Assembly (NCBI RefSeq): GCF_003797125.1
Contig: NZ_RKKE01000002.1
Location: 843,661 to 907,660, forward strand
Origin: Shewanella frigidimarina
GTDB taxonomy: Bacteria > Pseudomonadota > Gammaproteobacteria > Enterobacterales > Shewanellaceae
Length of the DNA stretch: 64,000 nt
Direction of reading: 5' to 3'
The stretch's first letter is position 1, and the number at the start of each line of letters is the position of its first letter. Both the position numbers and the translations under genes were made by a program. Positions 46,180 through 55,525 of the stretch are shown here, piece after piece. The notes under the pieces were generated by a model. That model was not told the DNA's origin and made no database searches. It was given only the letters and a program-made list of their open reading frames with translations.

Positions 46180-46638
46180 CGTTGGTCGGTAAACTACTGT
46201 GGTTGAACACTCTTTATCTACAGCCGTGATCGTAGTCAGCATGAAGATGATTAAGATGACTGCTCTACATTAATACTTCAATATTTGCCCTGCTTATTCA
46301 CCATGCCATATCGGCCTTTCCACATAACCCATCAATAATGAACAACCCATTATCACTTAATGGTGACATTGGAAGAGATCATTAAACTCACATCAATATT
46401 TGGCCTTTATTAAGGAGTTATCTTCATAAAACACGCACCGATCACGAAATTAGCGTCTTTTTGATTGATGATTTAAGCCATAATTCAGCTAACAAACTTA
46501 CCCTATTTAGCTAAAGTAGATTAATCGAATCCTAGTGACTATTTACTACTAATATTGATTTACTACTACCATTAATTCGTTATTAACACTGATTTACTAC
46601 TAACAGTGATTTGCTATTAACATAGATTTGAGGTTTAC
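46180..46638. other. Intergenic region upstream of the DsbA-like gene
   Basis: These 459 AT-rich bases contain no gene I can support. Their 3' end consists of the 17-bp tandem repeats at 46539-46623, which run up to the ribosome-binding site of the DsbA-like gene. Confidence 0.5.
46539..46623. repeat. Five 17-bp degenerate tandem repeats
   Basis: Copies occur at 46539, 46556, 46573, 46590 and 46606+1, each 17 bases, with approximate consensus TGATTTACTACTAACAT. Copies 2, 4 and 5 are the closest to one another; copy 3 is the most diverged. The array ends 15 bases before the start codon of the DsbA-like gene. Confidence 0.88.
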
Positions 46639-47295
46639 ATGATTAAATATTTCGCCATTGTACTAACGCTCATCACGGCCTCGTTTAGCACATTTGCTAC
46701 GCCATTTGTTGCAGGCAAACATTACACCCAAATATCTAACAACATGGTTCCGAGTGAACCTAAAGTCACTGAATTTTTCTCGTTCTATTGCCATAACTGT
46801 TTCAATATGGAAAGCCAGTACTTACCTGAAATCAAGGCGGGTTTAGACAAAAAAATCACCTTCGACAGTAAACATGTCGACTTTATGAATAGCGACTTAG
46901 GTACAGAAGTCATGCGCGCATTAGCGGTTATTCATGAATTAGATAATAAAGAAGCGCTAAAAATAGCCATGTTTGGCGCAATCCAGGGCAAAGATAATAC
47001 TGGCGGGCACGACCACGCTGCCGCAGGACATGAACACAAATCACAAATTAATAACCGTGATGATATTAAAAATGTTTTTGCTCAGTTTGGTGTTGATGCA
47101 AAGCAATATGACACGGTAGCAGACAGTGCAGACACCAATAAAAAGTTAACCATGTGGCGTCAACAGCAAGTAACGTATGCAGTGCAAAGTGTACCGGCAT
47201 TTATTGTTAACGATAAATACGCCATCAATTTAAATGAAATGCGCAGTTTGGACGATATCATTGGGGTCATTAACTACTTAGCATTAAAACAGTAG
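46639..47295 (+). CDS. DsbA-family thiol:disulfide oxidoreductase with His-rich insert
   Basis: This 218-residue periplasmic protein has a signal peptide (about 1-20, STFA/TP) and a thioredoxin fold with a DsbA helical insert. The active site is CHNC (about 51-54, FFSFYCHNCFNME) instead of the CPHC of E. coli DsbA. The cis-Pro loop is SVPAF (about 186-190). An insertion at about 117-133 (GGHDHAAAGHEH) is rich in His and could bind metal ions. The ribosome-binding site GAGG lies just after five 17-bp tandem repeats. It is monocistronic with a strong terminator. Disulfide formation or a more specialised redox role is likely; the CHNC motif hints at a tuned redox potential. Confidence 0.88.
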   Translation: MIKYFAIVLTLITASFSTFATPFVAGKHYTQISNNMVPSEPKVTEFFSFYCHNCFNMESQYLPEIKAGLDKKITFDSKHVDFMNSDLGTEVMRALAVIHELDNKEALKIAMFGAIQGKDNTGGHDHAAAGHEHKSQINNRDDIKNVFAQFGVDAKQYDTVADSADTNKKLTMWRQQQVTYAVQSVPAFIVNDKYAINLNEMRSLDDIIGVINYLALKQ

Positions 47296-47311
47296 TGTTG
47301 CCAACCGATAC

Positions 47312-47344
47312 AAAAATGGCTATCCACTGGATAGCCATTTTTTT
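47312..47344. terminator. Bidirectional terminator between the DsbA-like and amylase genes
   Basis: The 14-bp stem AAAAATGGCTATCC/GGATAGCCATTTTT has a 3-nt loop. A and T runs let it serve both convergent genes. Confidence 0.94.
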
Positions 47345-47355
47345 ATCTCTATTGC

Positions 47356-49155
47356 TTAACTTGCAGTGGTATAAATTGCATAACTTAATCGCGGTAAGGT
47401 CACCGTTAACTCTGCTGATGCGGCCTGTGTGGCATCTTCAATTGATGGCACGACAACATCTGGCCATGTGGTCATTAAGCGATAACGCTTACCCTCTTGA
47501 GTGACATTAATCGTCTGCGCTTGCTCACCGCTATTAAACACCATCAAAAATTCTGCCCCTGTTTCAGGGTCTACCCTAGCGAATGCAAACATGTCTTTGT
47601 CTGCTTGGTAAAAGCGGTCTTGATATTGACCACGACGCAAAATAGGATATTGCTTACGCAGTTCACTCAGTTGCGCTATTGCTTGATACAAAGGGTGTTT
47701 AGGGTCAAAATTATCATCTGCGGTCGTCGCTTTTGTGCCCAGTAAAATGTTGTCATTGTAGCTAGCAACGTGAGATACAAACATATCCTCTCGTGCGTCA
47801 ATGTCATTACCATCACCCGTAAACCCTTGCTCATCACCATAATAAATCACAGGAATACCACGAGATAAAAACATAAACGCATGAGACAAAATACTGCGTT
47901 GCAATTTATCGGCTGAGCTCACATCAGGATAGGCTTGATTGATAAAATAACCAGTGCGTCCCATGTCATGATTACCTAAAAAAGTCATCAATAAATCAGC
48001 CTGGCTGTCGTCATCTTGATATAACGAATCTTGGGCAAATAATTGCTGGGCTAATACAGGACTCTTGCCGCGATAAAAAATATCTGCCGCAGTTTGTTGA
48101 AACGCAAAGTCCAATACCGAAGGTAACTTGCCTTGGGTGGTAAAAACACTGAGGTTGTTAGGGTTGGTATCGTACACTTCACCAAACACATGAAACTGAG
48201 GAATGCCTTGCGCCTTGGCAAAGTTAACGATTTCAGGGCTAAACGTTTGCCAAAATGACAAGTCCACATGTTTAACTGTGTCGATCCTAAATCCATCTGG
48301 CTTAAATTCTTTAATCAGATTTTGGTAAATATCAACCATGCCAGATACCACTTCAGGATCTGCGGTATTAAGATCATCTAAGCCACTAAAGTCGCCATTT
48401 AACGAGCTTTCACCTTTAAATGTGCTATCACCTTGATTGTGATAAAAACGTGGGTCATTTAACCAATCAGGCACTTTTACTCTCGCTTGATCTTGAGGCA
48501 CAAACGGCGTGTAACTGTCGCCCTTTTCCACTTGAGCTAACGACTTGTATTCGCAATGGGTTTGCGGCGCAATAAACTCACCCGACGCTTGATGACACTC
48601 TTGATACTTGATGACATCGGCAGTGTGGTTAGTAATAATATCAAAAAAGACTTTTATACCGCGTTGATGTGCAGAGTCTATAAGCTGCTTTAAGTCTGCG
48701 TTAGAGCCAAAATGCGGGTCTATTTCGGTAAAGTCGACAATCCAATAACCATGATGCGCAATGCCATCTGATTGAATGGCTTTATTTCGCAATAATGGCG
48801 TCATCCAAATCGCGGTAATACCAAGGTTTTGTAGATAATCTAACTTTTGTTCAATACCTAAAATATCACCACCATGAAAACCGCGACTGCTGCTAGTATC
48901 AAAACCACCAGCTGAAATGGGCTTGGTTGCTGAGCCGTTGTCATTACTGCTATCGCCGTTATAAAAACGGTCTGGCAATACAAAATAGAAAATATCGTCC
49001 CGAACATCACGATGTAAGTAATCTTGGTATATATCAGCTTGTACGCTTGGTTGTGGCAAAGGCTGAACGGCCGACGCTACCACTTCTGTTTCTGCCTGCT
49101 GACATCCACTTAACACCAATGCTGCACTCAATAGTGCCCATGTTGTCTTGTTCAT
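47356..49155 (-). CDS. GH13 alpha-amylase-family lipoprotein
   Basis: This 599-residue glycoside hydrolase of family 13 carries a lipoprotein signal (lipobox LSGC, Cys about 18). The four conserved GH13 regions are visible: VFFDIITNH (region I), GFRIDTVKH with the nucleophile Asp (II), FGEVYD with the acid/base Glu (III) and FLGNHD (IV). The barrel is followed by a C-terminal beta domain with DPETGAEFLMVFNSG. It is likely a surface or periplasmic enzyme acting on maltodextrins or starch. No maltose transporter or regulator genes are adjacent. It is monocistronic. Confidence 0.93.
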   Translation of the reverse strand: MNKTTWALLSAALVLSGCQQAETEVVASAVQPLPQPSVQADIYQDYLHRDVRDDIFYFVLPDRFYNGDSSNDNGSATKPISAGGFDTSSSRGFHGGDILGIEQKLDYLQNLGITAIWMTPLLRNKAIQSDGIAHHGYWIVDFTEIDPHFGSNADLKQLIDSAHQRGIKVFFDIITNHTADVIKYQECHQASGEFIAPQTHCEYKSLAQVEKGDSYTPFVPQDQARVKVPDWLNDPRFYHNQGDSTFKGESSLNGDFSGLDDLNTADPEVVSGMVDIYQNLIKEFKPDGFRIDTVKHVDLSFWQTFSPEIVNFAKAQGIPQFHVFGEVYDTNPNNLSVFTTQGKLPSVLDFAFQQTAADIFYRGKSPVLAQQLFAQDSLYQDDDSQADLLMTFLGNHDMGRTGYFINQAYPDVSSADKLQRSILSHAFMFLSRGIPVIYYGDEQGFTGDGNDIDAREDMFVSHVASYNDNILLGTKATTADDNFDPKHPLYQAIAQLSELRKQYPILRRGQYQDRFYQADKDMFAFARVDPETGAEFLMVFNSGEQAQTINVTQEGKRYRLMTTWPDVVVPSIEDATQAASAELTVTLPRLSYAIYTTAS

Positions 49156-49228
49156 ATTGTCTTAGAATCCTTTAATTGAATGGCATCGATAAATGCTCGG
49201 GTATTGATCAAACATGTTGTCGTAATGT

Positions 49229-50200
49229 TTAAGGTAACTCATGTCCTTTAGCGCTGACATACAATGCATACCAGTGCTCACGGCTTAACGAGACGTTAGT
49301 GGCTTTTGCACAAGCCTTAATACGCTCTAGGTTGGTAGTGCCAATAACAGGTTGAATTTGGCTAGGATGCTGCATTAACCAACTTAATAACACGGCTTCT
49401 GGGCTAGTGTGATATTCAGCGGCTAACGTAGCAACAAGCTGGCTGGTTTGCTGCACGGCTGTAGACTGTTCCGTTGTTGCGATGCCACTGTAAATCCCTT
49501 GGCATAAGCTGCCCCACGCCTGAATTTGTATATTATGTTGATTGCAGTACTCGAGCGTACCAGGGGTAAAGTTAATGTCTTTACCGTCTTGATTACCCGC
49601 ATAAACGGTTTCGTCTACCCATGCGTGTTTTTGCAGACTCATTTCAATTTGGTTTACCACTAATGGCTCTCCAAGCATACGCTGCAGCGCGCTAATTTGA
49701 TGTTGCTGCATATTCGAAACACCCAGAAAACGTACCTTACCAGCAGATTGCAGCTGTTGAAATGTTTCGGCAATTTCTGCTGGTCGCATTAACGGATCGG
49801 GGCGATGAAGCACTAATACATCAAGGTATTCGGCATTGAGTTGCTTAAGGCTGTTATCAACAGAATACTTAATCCACTCTGCTGATAAGTCGTAACGCTT
49901 AGGGCCCTTGCAGTCTTCAAATCGAATACCGCACTTGGTTTGCAGGTACATTTTTTCACGCAACTCAGGGCGCTGAGCCAATACTTTGCCAAAAACTGAT
50001 TCAGCTTTACCAAAAGTATAAATATCTGCGTGATCAAAATAGTTTATTTGGTTATCCAGCGCAGTATCAATGACCTCATGGGCTTGCTGAATATCCGCTT
50101 GAGTAATGGCATTGTTATTCCAACCGCCACCCAGCCCCATACAGCCATAAACGATAGGGCTAACGTTTGGTAAAAATTCTGTTAAGGGTAAACCCGTCAT
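49229..50200 (-). CDS. Aldo/keto reductase
   Basis: This 323-residue NADPH-dependent oxidoreductase has a TIM barrel. The catalytic Asp-Tyr pair is visible in FDHADIYTFGKAESVFG (about 60-76), with the catalytic Lys in LQTKCG (about 91-96). The His sits in VLVLHRPDPL (about 131-140). The C-terminal cofactor region has IQPVIGTTNLERI. It resembles the YdhF-type group. I start at 50200 (MTGLPLTEF), preceded by AAAGAG; 33 codons of upstream frame lack family support. A LysR gene is divergent from it and probably controls it. Confidence 0.92.
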   Translation of the reverse strand: MTGLPLTEFLPNVSPIVYGCMGLGGGWNNNAITQADIQQAHEVIDTALDNQINYFDHADIYTFGKAESVFGKVLAQRPELREKMYLQTKCGIRFEDCKGPKRYDLSAEWIKYSVDNSLKQLNAEYLDVLVLHRPDPLMRPAEIAETFQQLQSAGKVRFLGVSNMQQHQISALQRMLGEPLVVNQIEMSLQKHAWVDETVYAGNQDGKDINFTPGTLEYCNQHNIQIQAWGSLCQGIYSGIATTEQSTAVQQTSQLVATLAAEYHTSPEAVLLSWLMQHPSQIQPVIGTTNLERIKACAKATNVSLSREHWYALYVSAKGHELP

Positions 50201-50279
50201 ATTGATGCTCTTTTTATAATGGTAATGAATATGAGTGTATTGGATCCTGCATAAAAATGAACCGTAAAAACCAAAATCA

Positions 50280-50302
50280 TTATTTGGTATATCTACCAAT
50301 AA
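50280..50302. promoter_or_regulatory. Candidate LysR operator between the aldo/keto reductase and its divergent regulator
   Basis: The interrupted palindrome TTATTTGGTA-tatc-TACCAATAA has one mismatch in the arms. It is the only strong dyad in the divergent intergenic region and has the T-N11-A shape common for LysR sites. Confidence 0.55.
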
Positions 50303-50344
50303 CAGATTACAGTTCTCTATAAAATATTATTGATGGTTATAATC

Positions 50345-51232
50345 ATGAGCCGTGAACACAAAAAATTTGAGCGATTATTCTTATTCAGCGAAGTCGCCAA
50401 ACAACTTAGCTTTACCGAAGCGGCTGCCTCATTAGGGATATCGAGAGGATATTTATCTGAACAGATTAGGCAACTCGAAAAAGAAGTAGGCCGGCCATTA
50501 CTCATACGCACAACACGCAGTGTAAGGTTAACGCCACAAGGTGAGATGATTTTATCGAGCATGGGACAAGTAAAAGCCGACTTACTCATGCTAGACAAAA
50601 GAATTCGTCACGACAACGACGATATCTCAGGGCGGATAAGCATTACAGCGCCTAGCCAACTAACTCAACGACATTTGCTTAATATTTGCCATGAGTTTAC
50701 TCAATTACATCCGCAGGTACATTTTAGTATTGATTGCAGCTATACCCTGCACGACTTAACCCGTAACGATTTTGATCTCGCATTTAGGGCTACCGCAACA
50801 CCACCGCAAAACATGGTCGCTAAAAAGCTATTTGATTATCAGCAAATCTGTTGTGCGGCCCCAGCTTATCTTCAACAACACGGCACACCTGATTCGATTG
50901 AGGATTTGCACCATCACCAATGCTTAACCGCAACAGAACAAACACACTGGACCTTCAATGCTCAGCCGATATTAATCAATAGCTGCTTGAGTGTTAACGA
51001 TAATCATATGCTTAAACAGTTGGCATTATTGGGTCGAGGGATTATTGTCGGGCCAGAGTATTTAGTCGATAAAGAAATACAAGCAGGCACATTACAAGCC
51101 ATCTTAACCACAGAAACCATGAACGCATCGACCGCCTATTTAATTCACCCTCAGTTGGTACAGCAATCAGCAAGGCTAAGCAGTTTTATTCAGTTTACGT
51201 TAAATTGGTTTCAGCAATTGAATGCCCAATAA
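50345..51232 (+). CDS. LysR-family transcriptional regulator
   Basis: This regulator has about 295 residues. The N-terminal winged helix-turn-helix reads FLFSEVAKQLSFTEAAASLGISRGYLSEQIRQLEKEVGRPLLIRTTRSVRLTPQGE (about 7-62). The effector domain follows, with DLAFRATATPPQNMVAKKLFD and the typical CrgA/DmlR-like IEDLHHHQCLT segment. I start at 50345 (MSREHKK). The gene is divergent from the aldo/keto reductase over a 144-base region containing a dyad, so it probably regulates that gene. The inducer is unknown. Confidence 0.9.
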   Translation: MSREHKKFERLFLFSEVAKQLSFTEAAASLGISRGYLSEQIRQLEKEVGRPLLIRTTRSVRLTPQGEMILSSMGQVKADLLMLDKRIRHDNDDISGRISITAPSQLTQRHLLNICHEFTQLHPQVHFSIDCSYTLHDLTRNDFDLAFRATATPPQNMVAKKLFDYQQICCAAPAYLQQHGTPDSIEDLHHHQCLTATEQTHWTFNAQPILINSCLSVNDNHMLKQLALLGRGIIVGPEYLVDKEIQAGTLQAILTTETMNASTAYLIHPQLVQQSARLSSFIQFTLNWFQQLNAQ

Positions 51233-51302
51233 CGAGTCGATTTGAACTAAGCCACTCTACTGATGACAATGCCGATTTGCGAGTAAACCGTTAAGGTTAT
51301 AG

Positions 51303-51818
51303 TTAATTAAAAAAATCCCGAAGATGTAAAAGAGCCAATAAACAATGAACCACAATAAAGCCAATAAACCCCTGAGCAAACACAATATGATAACTGCGCC
51401 ATGCTAAAGCATTACTAGGGCCTGCTATGTACCAACCAGCTCCGCTAACCACTACTAGCAGCAACAAAATAACCCCAACGCCTTCAATGACACTGATTAA
51501 GCCTTTACCCCCAGAGTGTGGCAATTGACCGTGCACTAACCCTCGCACATCTGCAAGCAATGGCGTTAATTCAAAGGTAAGCCAAGGAAAAAACTGACGC
51601 CACTGCCCGGCCGCACACACTTTATAAGCAAACATCAATGCTAACAGTGCAGTAAACAAGCCACCATAAACATGAAATACATCCCAAACACTGGCGCGAT
51701 GACTTAATTGACGTCCAATGAATATCCATGGGCTGGTGCAAATTAATAACAACGACATAAATATCATCAATGGATGCAATACTGCCTCAATACGCTGCCA
51801 TAACAGCTTTAATGCCAT
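51303..51818 (-). CDS. Membrane cytochrome b/b6-type (b561-like) protein
   Basis: This 171-residue integral membrane protein has four hydrophobic segments (about 16-33, 47-66, 108-130, 145-163). His residues in or next to them (about 15, 49, 143, 157) fit two bis-His b hemes, as in cytochrome b561/NapC-type or formate dehydrogenase gamma-like proteins. The gene begins three bases after the stop of the hemG gene, so the two form a tight operon. An electron-transfer role with HemG, or with quinone, is suggested by this context. Confidence 0.82.
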   Translation of the reverse strand: MALKLLWQRIEAVLHPLMIFMSLLLICTSPWIFIGRQLSHRASVWDVFHVYGGLFTALLALMFAYKVCAAGQWRQFFPWLTFELTPLLADVRGLVHGQLPHSGGKGLISVIEGVGVILLLLVVVSGAGWYIAGPSNALAWRSYHIVFAQGFIGFIVVHCLLALLHLRDFFN

Positions 51819-51821
51819 TAA

Positions 51822-52343
51822 TTAAGCCTCTATTATTTGCTGAGCAAACTCATCAACTTTCTGCCAATCGGTAAACTCTACTTTGGTATTAGGGTCTGTC
51901 GGCCCTTTGGTTAGCCACATAATAAACCGAATAATATTCCGGTCCATAGCACCATAACCTTGGTAATCTAAATTACCGCCAAACACCTGTAATAACTTGG
52001 GCTGCCAAGGGCTTTGACTTAAAAACTGTTGCATATAGCTGTTAGTTTGCGGCGTATTCTTATTGGGTTTGCGCGCCACTAAACTCACCGAGAAAAAACC
52101 ACTGGGTTTATTGTCCAATTCCGCACGATGATCTTCAATAAATTGATACAGGGCTGGGCGATGTTTGCCATGACGAATGCTGGCCCCAATGTACACTTTA
52201 TCAAATAGGGCCAAATCGGGAGCTTCCGCTAAGGGTGCTACCGTGACCAGTTGATCTTGCTCAATCAGTTGACGCTGTAAATATTCACATATTTTTTGAG
52301 TGTAACCATGGACACTTGAATGGATCAGTAAAATTTGGCTCAT
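51822..52343 (-). CDS. hemG: Menaquinone-dependent protoporphyrinogen IX dehydrogenase
   Basis: HemG is a flavodoxin-like FMN enzyme that oxidises protoporphyrinogen IX to protoporphyrin IX in heme synthesis and passes electrons to quinone. It has about 173 residues, close to E. coli HemG (181). The FMN phosphate loop appears as IHSSVHGYTQKI (about 6-17). GASIRHGKHRPALYQFI (about 53-69) and FFSVSLVARKP (about 83-93, start of the HemG-specific long insert) follow. I start at 52343 (MSQILLIHSS). The membrane cytochrome b gene follows after three bases. Confidence 0.92.
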   Translation of the reverse strand: MSQILLIHSSVHGYTQKICEYLQRQLIEQDQLVTVAPLAEAPDLALFDKVYIGASIRHGKHRPALYQFIEDHRAELDNKPSGFFSVSLVARKPNKNTPQTNSYMQQFLSQSPWQPKLLQVFGGNLDYQGYGAMDRNIIRFIMWLTKGPTDPNTKVEFTDWQKVDEFAQQIIEA

Positions 52344-52484
52344 GCTGACCTCGAATAAAATCATTTAAAAGTAATACAGTATCTTAGACCACTGGCGCGA
52401 AAATTTACATGAAACAGATCACGTCATCATCATCCATAATTACCGCAGTATGAACTACCGTAATGCAATGTGAACTACCGCGCA

Positions 52485-52517
52485 AAAAAAGACCCTAGCC
52501 ATAAATGGCTAGGGTCT
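52485..52517 (-). terminator. Terminator of the imelysin/di-heme operon
   Basis: The 12-bp stem AGACCCTAGCCA/TGGCTAGGGTCT has a 4-nt loop and is followed on the minus strand by seven T. Confidence 0.94.
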
Positions 52518-52535
52518 ATTGAGCTTTACAGCAAT

Positions 52536-54164
52536 TTACAACGACTGTAAAAAGGCGATAACTTGATCACGCTCTGTTTGAGTTAAGGCCATAAAGTCTT
52601 GCTTAGACGTTTTAGATTCTCCGTCATGCCACAAAATGGCTTCTTCCAAGGTTGCTGCGCGGCCGTCATGTAAAAATCCGGCTTGTGGATTAACCGTTTG
52701 GGTTAAGCCTATGCCCCACAATGGTCGAGTACGCCATTCGTTACCGTCGGCTAAAAAGTCTGGACGACCATCTGCCAGTCCTTCACCCATATCGTGCAAC
52801 AACAGGTCACTAAATGGATAAATAGTTTGGCCTTTTAAGCTTTCGCTCATCGGTAATCCGCCAATATCACCTGAAGTTTTGGTCACAAACGACGGCGTAT
52901 GACAACTGCTGCAATTGAGTTGCTCAAATAACCGAGCGCCTTCACGCACTGCAGTTTTATCAACATTACGTCTGGCTGGCACCGCTAATGTTTCGGCATA
53001 AAATACCACTGAGTCACTGAACTCTGCGCTCGCCTCAGGCGCGCCATTAACATCTTCACCAGTATCAACAAACCCAGTTCGTGTTAAATATGAATCATGT
53101 AAACTGGTGCCAACAATACTTTCATCAGGAAATAACGAGTTAGTAATACCAATATCACCACGTAATGCACCTAACGATTGTACCCGCACACTTGGAGTGT
53201 TGGCTTTCCAACCAAAGCGACCTAAAGACACGGGTGTACTGTCACCATTTTGTGCTTTTATGGCATCAAATACCCAATTAGCCCGTCCAGAAACATCATC
53301 TTTATTGCTGTCATCAGCATCAACATTGGCGAGAATACTTGCCTCAGGTATTGCTTCTAGCAACCCTAAACCAAACACAGGCATGCCGTTACGCCAACCC
53401 ATTAACACATCATCTTGTAATAGATTTGAAGTTATATTGGCACTTTGTTTGGTTTCGCCTGGTGCATCATATGGATTTTCGACCGCAAAAATCGGCTTCT
53501 TCAAACTAATGGTACGTCCATCTGCATACACTTCATCATGGCGCTCATAAGACAAATACACATCGGCTTGACCAACAAATGCATTGTCTTGCCAATCAGG
53601 GCGCGCTTTTAACACTCCGCGATGAAATAGCTGGTCACCAAAATCTGGCACTTTAATCGGCGCACAGTAATTATTATCTGCAGTTCCTACAGTACAAGGT
53701 TCAGCAGGAGCTTTGCTGATACGTAAGAAAATACCCGCTGCCGAACCCAGTTTTACCCGAGTTTCATCTGCGGCCAAAAAGGGAGTGGAATTTCGACCAT
53801 CGCGTTGATGGCAAGAATTACAGTCAGCGTTATTAAATACAGGGCCTAAACCATCAAGCTCAGGGTGTTGATCATTCGGCGCTGTAGTAAACGAGACTTC
53901 AAAGTTGGTATCACCTCGTAAATGTAACGCGAGTTCATCTGCCGTTAAATTTAACGATGGCGTTGAAAAGCCATGGCCAGAGTTACTGGCATCGAATGTC
54001 GTGGTGTCACCACCTAAAGCAACAATTGAGGTATAGCTAGGATAAGTCACTACCGGATCAATGGGATCTGGCGAGGTTTCATAATCGCCGCTGCCACCAC
54101 AAGCACTAAGGCTAAGCCCCAGTAATGCTACAAACCAATAAGGTTGTCGTAATAATTTGTTCAT
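52536..54164 (-). CDS. Di-heme oxidoreductase (DUF1111) lipoprotein
   Basis: This protein has about 542 residues and two CxxCH heme sites: CNSCH (near residue 114) and CSSCH (near residue 417). It belongs to the DUF1111 / putative thiol oxidoreductase family, distantly like di-heme peroxidases. The lipoprotein signal ends LSAC (Cys about 22). I start at the second Met of the frame (MNKLLRQ, 54164). The gene lies downstream of the imelysin gene in what looks like one transcription unit, with a hairpin between them and a terminator after it. Families of this type co-occur with imelysins in iron-regulated clusters, where they may help redox handling of iron. Confidence 0.88.
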   Translation of the reverse strand: MNKLLRQPYWFVALLGLSLSACGGSGDYETSPDPIDPVVTYPSYTSIVALGGDTTTFDASNSGHGFSTPSLNLTADELALHLRGDTNFEVSFTTAPNDQHPELDGLGPVFNNADCNSCHQRDGRNSTPFLAADETRVKLGSAAGIFLRISKAPAEPCTVGTADNNYCAPIKVPDFGDQLFHRGVLKARPDWQDNAFVGQADVYLSYERHDEVYADGRTISLKKPIFAVENPYDAPGETKQSANITSNLLQDDVLMGWRNGMPVFGLGLLEAIPEASILANVDADDSNKDDVSGRANWVFDAIKAQNGDSTPVSLGRFGWKANTPSVRVQSLGALRGDIGITNSLFPDESIVGTSLHDSYLTRTGFVDTGEDVNGAPEASAEFSDSVVFYAETLAVPARRNVDKTAVREGARLFEQLNCSSCHTPSFVTKTSGDIGGLPMSESLKGQTIYPFSDLLLHDMGEGLADGRPDFLADGNEWRTRPLWGIGLTQTVNPQAGFLHDGRAATLEEAILWHDGESKTSKQDFMALTQTERDQVIAFLQSL

Positions 54165-54260
54165 CTTTGTCTCACACATTCACACTGAAATTGAGTTTAT
54201 GTAGCAGTAATGCGACCTTGTTATGAGTTGAGTCTCTATTTTTTTGGTCACACTTACCCT

Positions 54261-54291
54261 CTCAATAAGGTCGTTCCATGGCCTTATTGAG
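54261..54291 (-). other. Intercistronic hairpin between the imelysin and di-heme genes
   Basis: The arms CTCAATAAGG/CCTTATTGAG (10 bp) enclose an 11-nt loop with no T run. It may stabilise or segment the operon mRNA rather than end it. Confidence 0.6.
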
Positions 54292-54306
54292 ACGGTAACA
54301 GCTAAA

Positions 54307-55470
54307 TTACGAGTTCCAATCAGATAATAAAGGCAGCACATCTGACTGCAGCGTCGTTTGTAACTTTGTTAATGCATCCACGGCGACTTGGGTTCTAGCA
54401 CGGCCATCAGCATCGAGAATCGCTTGGCGGAACGGCATGCTAGTACTACCCGAAATGGCTTGGATTTTTAAAATGGCATCATCAATTTCGCTGGCGACAC
54501 GCGTAGCTAAAGTCGCATCAGCTGCTGTTACAAAATCAATTAAGCCTTGCTTATCGGCACCACCCGTAAACTCACCTTGATAAACGTTACGCACACCAAT
54601 GATGTTATTTGAAAAGTCGGTTAGTGAGTTCCACGAATACTGCGACTCCACCTTAGAGGTGTCTGCCGTAGTTAATGACTCTCCGAATGGATCGGCAATT
54701 TTACCGTTACCCACTTCATCGACAATACCAATCATGCCGTTGATCAATTCTTCAATAACCGCCAACTGAGAAGAGTAAATAGTGTTAGTTGCATCGCCAG
54801 GAGTTTTAAGCAACTCGGCATAAGGTTTGGCGTTAGCATCTTGTGGGTTATGGCTCACTTGCCAAGCATCGTCTAATTGAGTGGTGTAATCGCGGAACAC
54901 TTCCGCTAAGGCGATTAAATACTCACGTTCTTTGGTGCTAAGATCTGCAATCAACTTTGTGTTGCTGTTAACACCATCGCCAAACAACAGATATTCCATT
55001 GTATGAAAACCTTGAACGTCATCATTCCAACCTTTAATGGTGTCGGCATCAAAACCATTACTGTTGGCTAACTGGGTTTGTAAATCTGTGGTGTTTAACG
55101 GCCAGCTGTCTAAATGCGGGTCGATACTCAATGAGTCGACTGGGCCAAAGATATGCGACTCCCCTTGTTCCCAAGGTTGACGAGCCGACTTCCACGCATT
55201 TTGTGCAGCCACTAAATCGGCTTGTACCGTTGAAGTAAGTAAGGTTTGGGTTGCCAATAATAAGGCATCACCTTTTGCCGCTAAATCAGCATAACCAGCC
55301 ACAATCACATCATCGGTTAAGTTAGTGATCATTTCTGTCGCGACAAAACTAAAACCGGTTGTAGGTGTAGTTGGGGTTGTCGGGGTGCTAGTGTCATCCG
55401 AGCCTGAACCGCCACACGCGGATAATGTTGCCACTAGTGCTAGTGAGATTGCAGTGTAGTTAAAACGCAT
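54307..55470 (-). CDS. Imelysin-family lipoprotein
   Basis: This 387-residue protein has a lipoprotein signal (lipobox LSAC, Cys about 19) and a short Thr/Pro linker. An imelysin domain of two helical bundles (about 50-387) follows. The family GxHxxE motif is present as GFHTMEYLLFG (about 150-160). Imelysins (insulin-cleaving membrane protease family, also related to EfeO and IrpA) take part in iron uptake; the catalytic role once proposed for the motif is now generally read as metal binding. The gene follows an outer-membrane protein gene headed by a Fur box. Confidence 0.9.
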   Translation of the reverse strand: MRFNYTAISLALVATLSACGGSGSDDTSTPTTPTTPTTGFSFVATEMITNLTDDVIVAGYADLAAKGDALLLATQTLLTSTVQADLVAAQNAWKSARQPWEQGESHIFGPVDSLSIDPHLDSWPLNTTDLQTQLANSNGFDADTIKGWNDDVQGFHTMEYLLFGDGVNSNTKLIADLSTKEREYLIALAEVFRDYTTQLDDAWQVSHNPQDANAKPYAELLKTPGDATNTIYSSQLAVIEELINGMIGIVDEVGNGKIADPFGESLTTADTSKVESQYSWNSLTDFSNNIIGVRNVYQGEFTGGADKQGLIDFVTAADATLATRVASEIDDAILKIQAISGSTSMPFRQAILDADGRARTQVAVDALTKLQTTLQSDVLPLLSDWNS

Positions 55471-55525
55471 AATAAAACTCCATGTAAAAAATAAGTCAAA
55501 AAAGAGGTCAAAAAATTAAATTCGC

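Noticed and set aside
52451..52480. Two direct copies of TGAACTACCG near the di-heme operon terminator.
   Set aside because: Only two short copies; no CRISPR-like spacing or further units.
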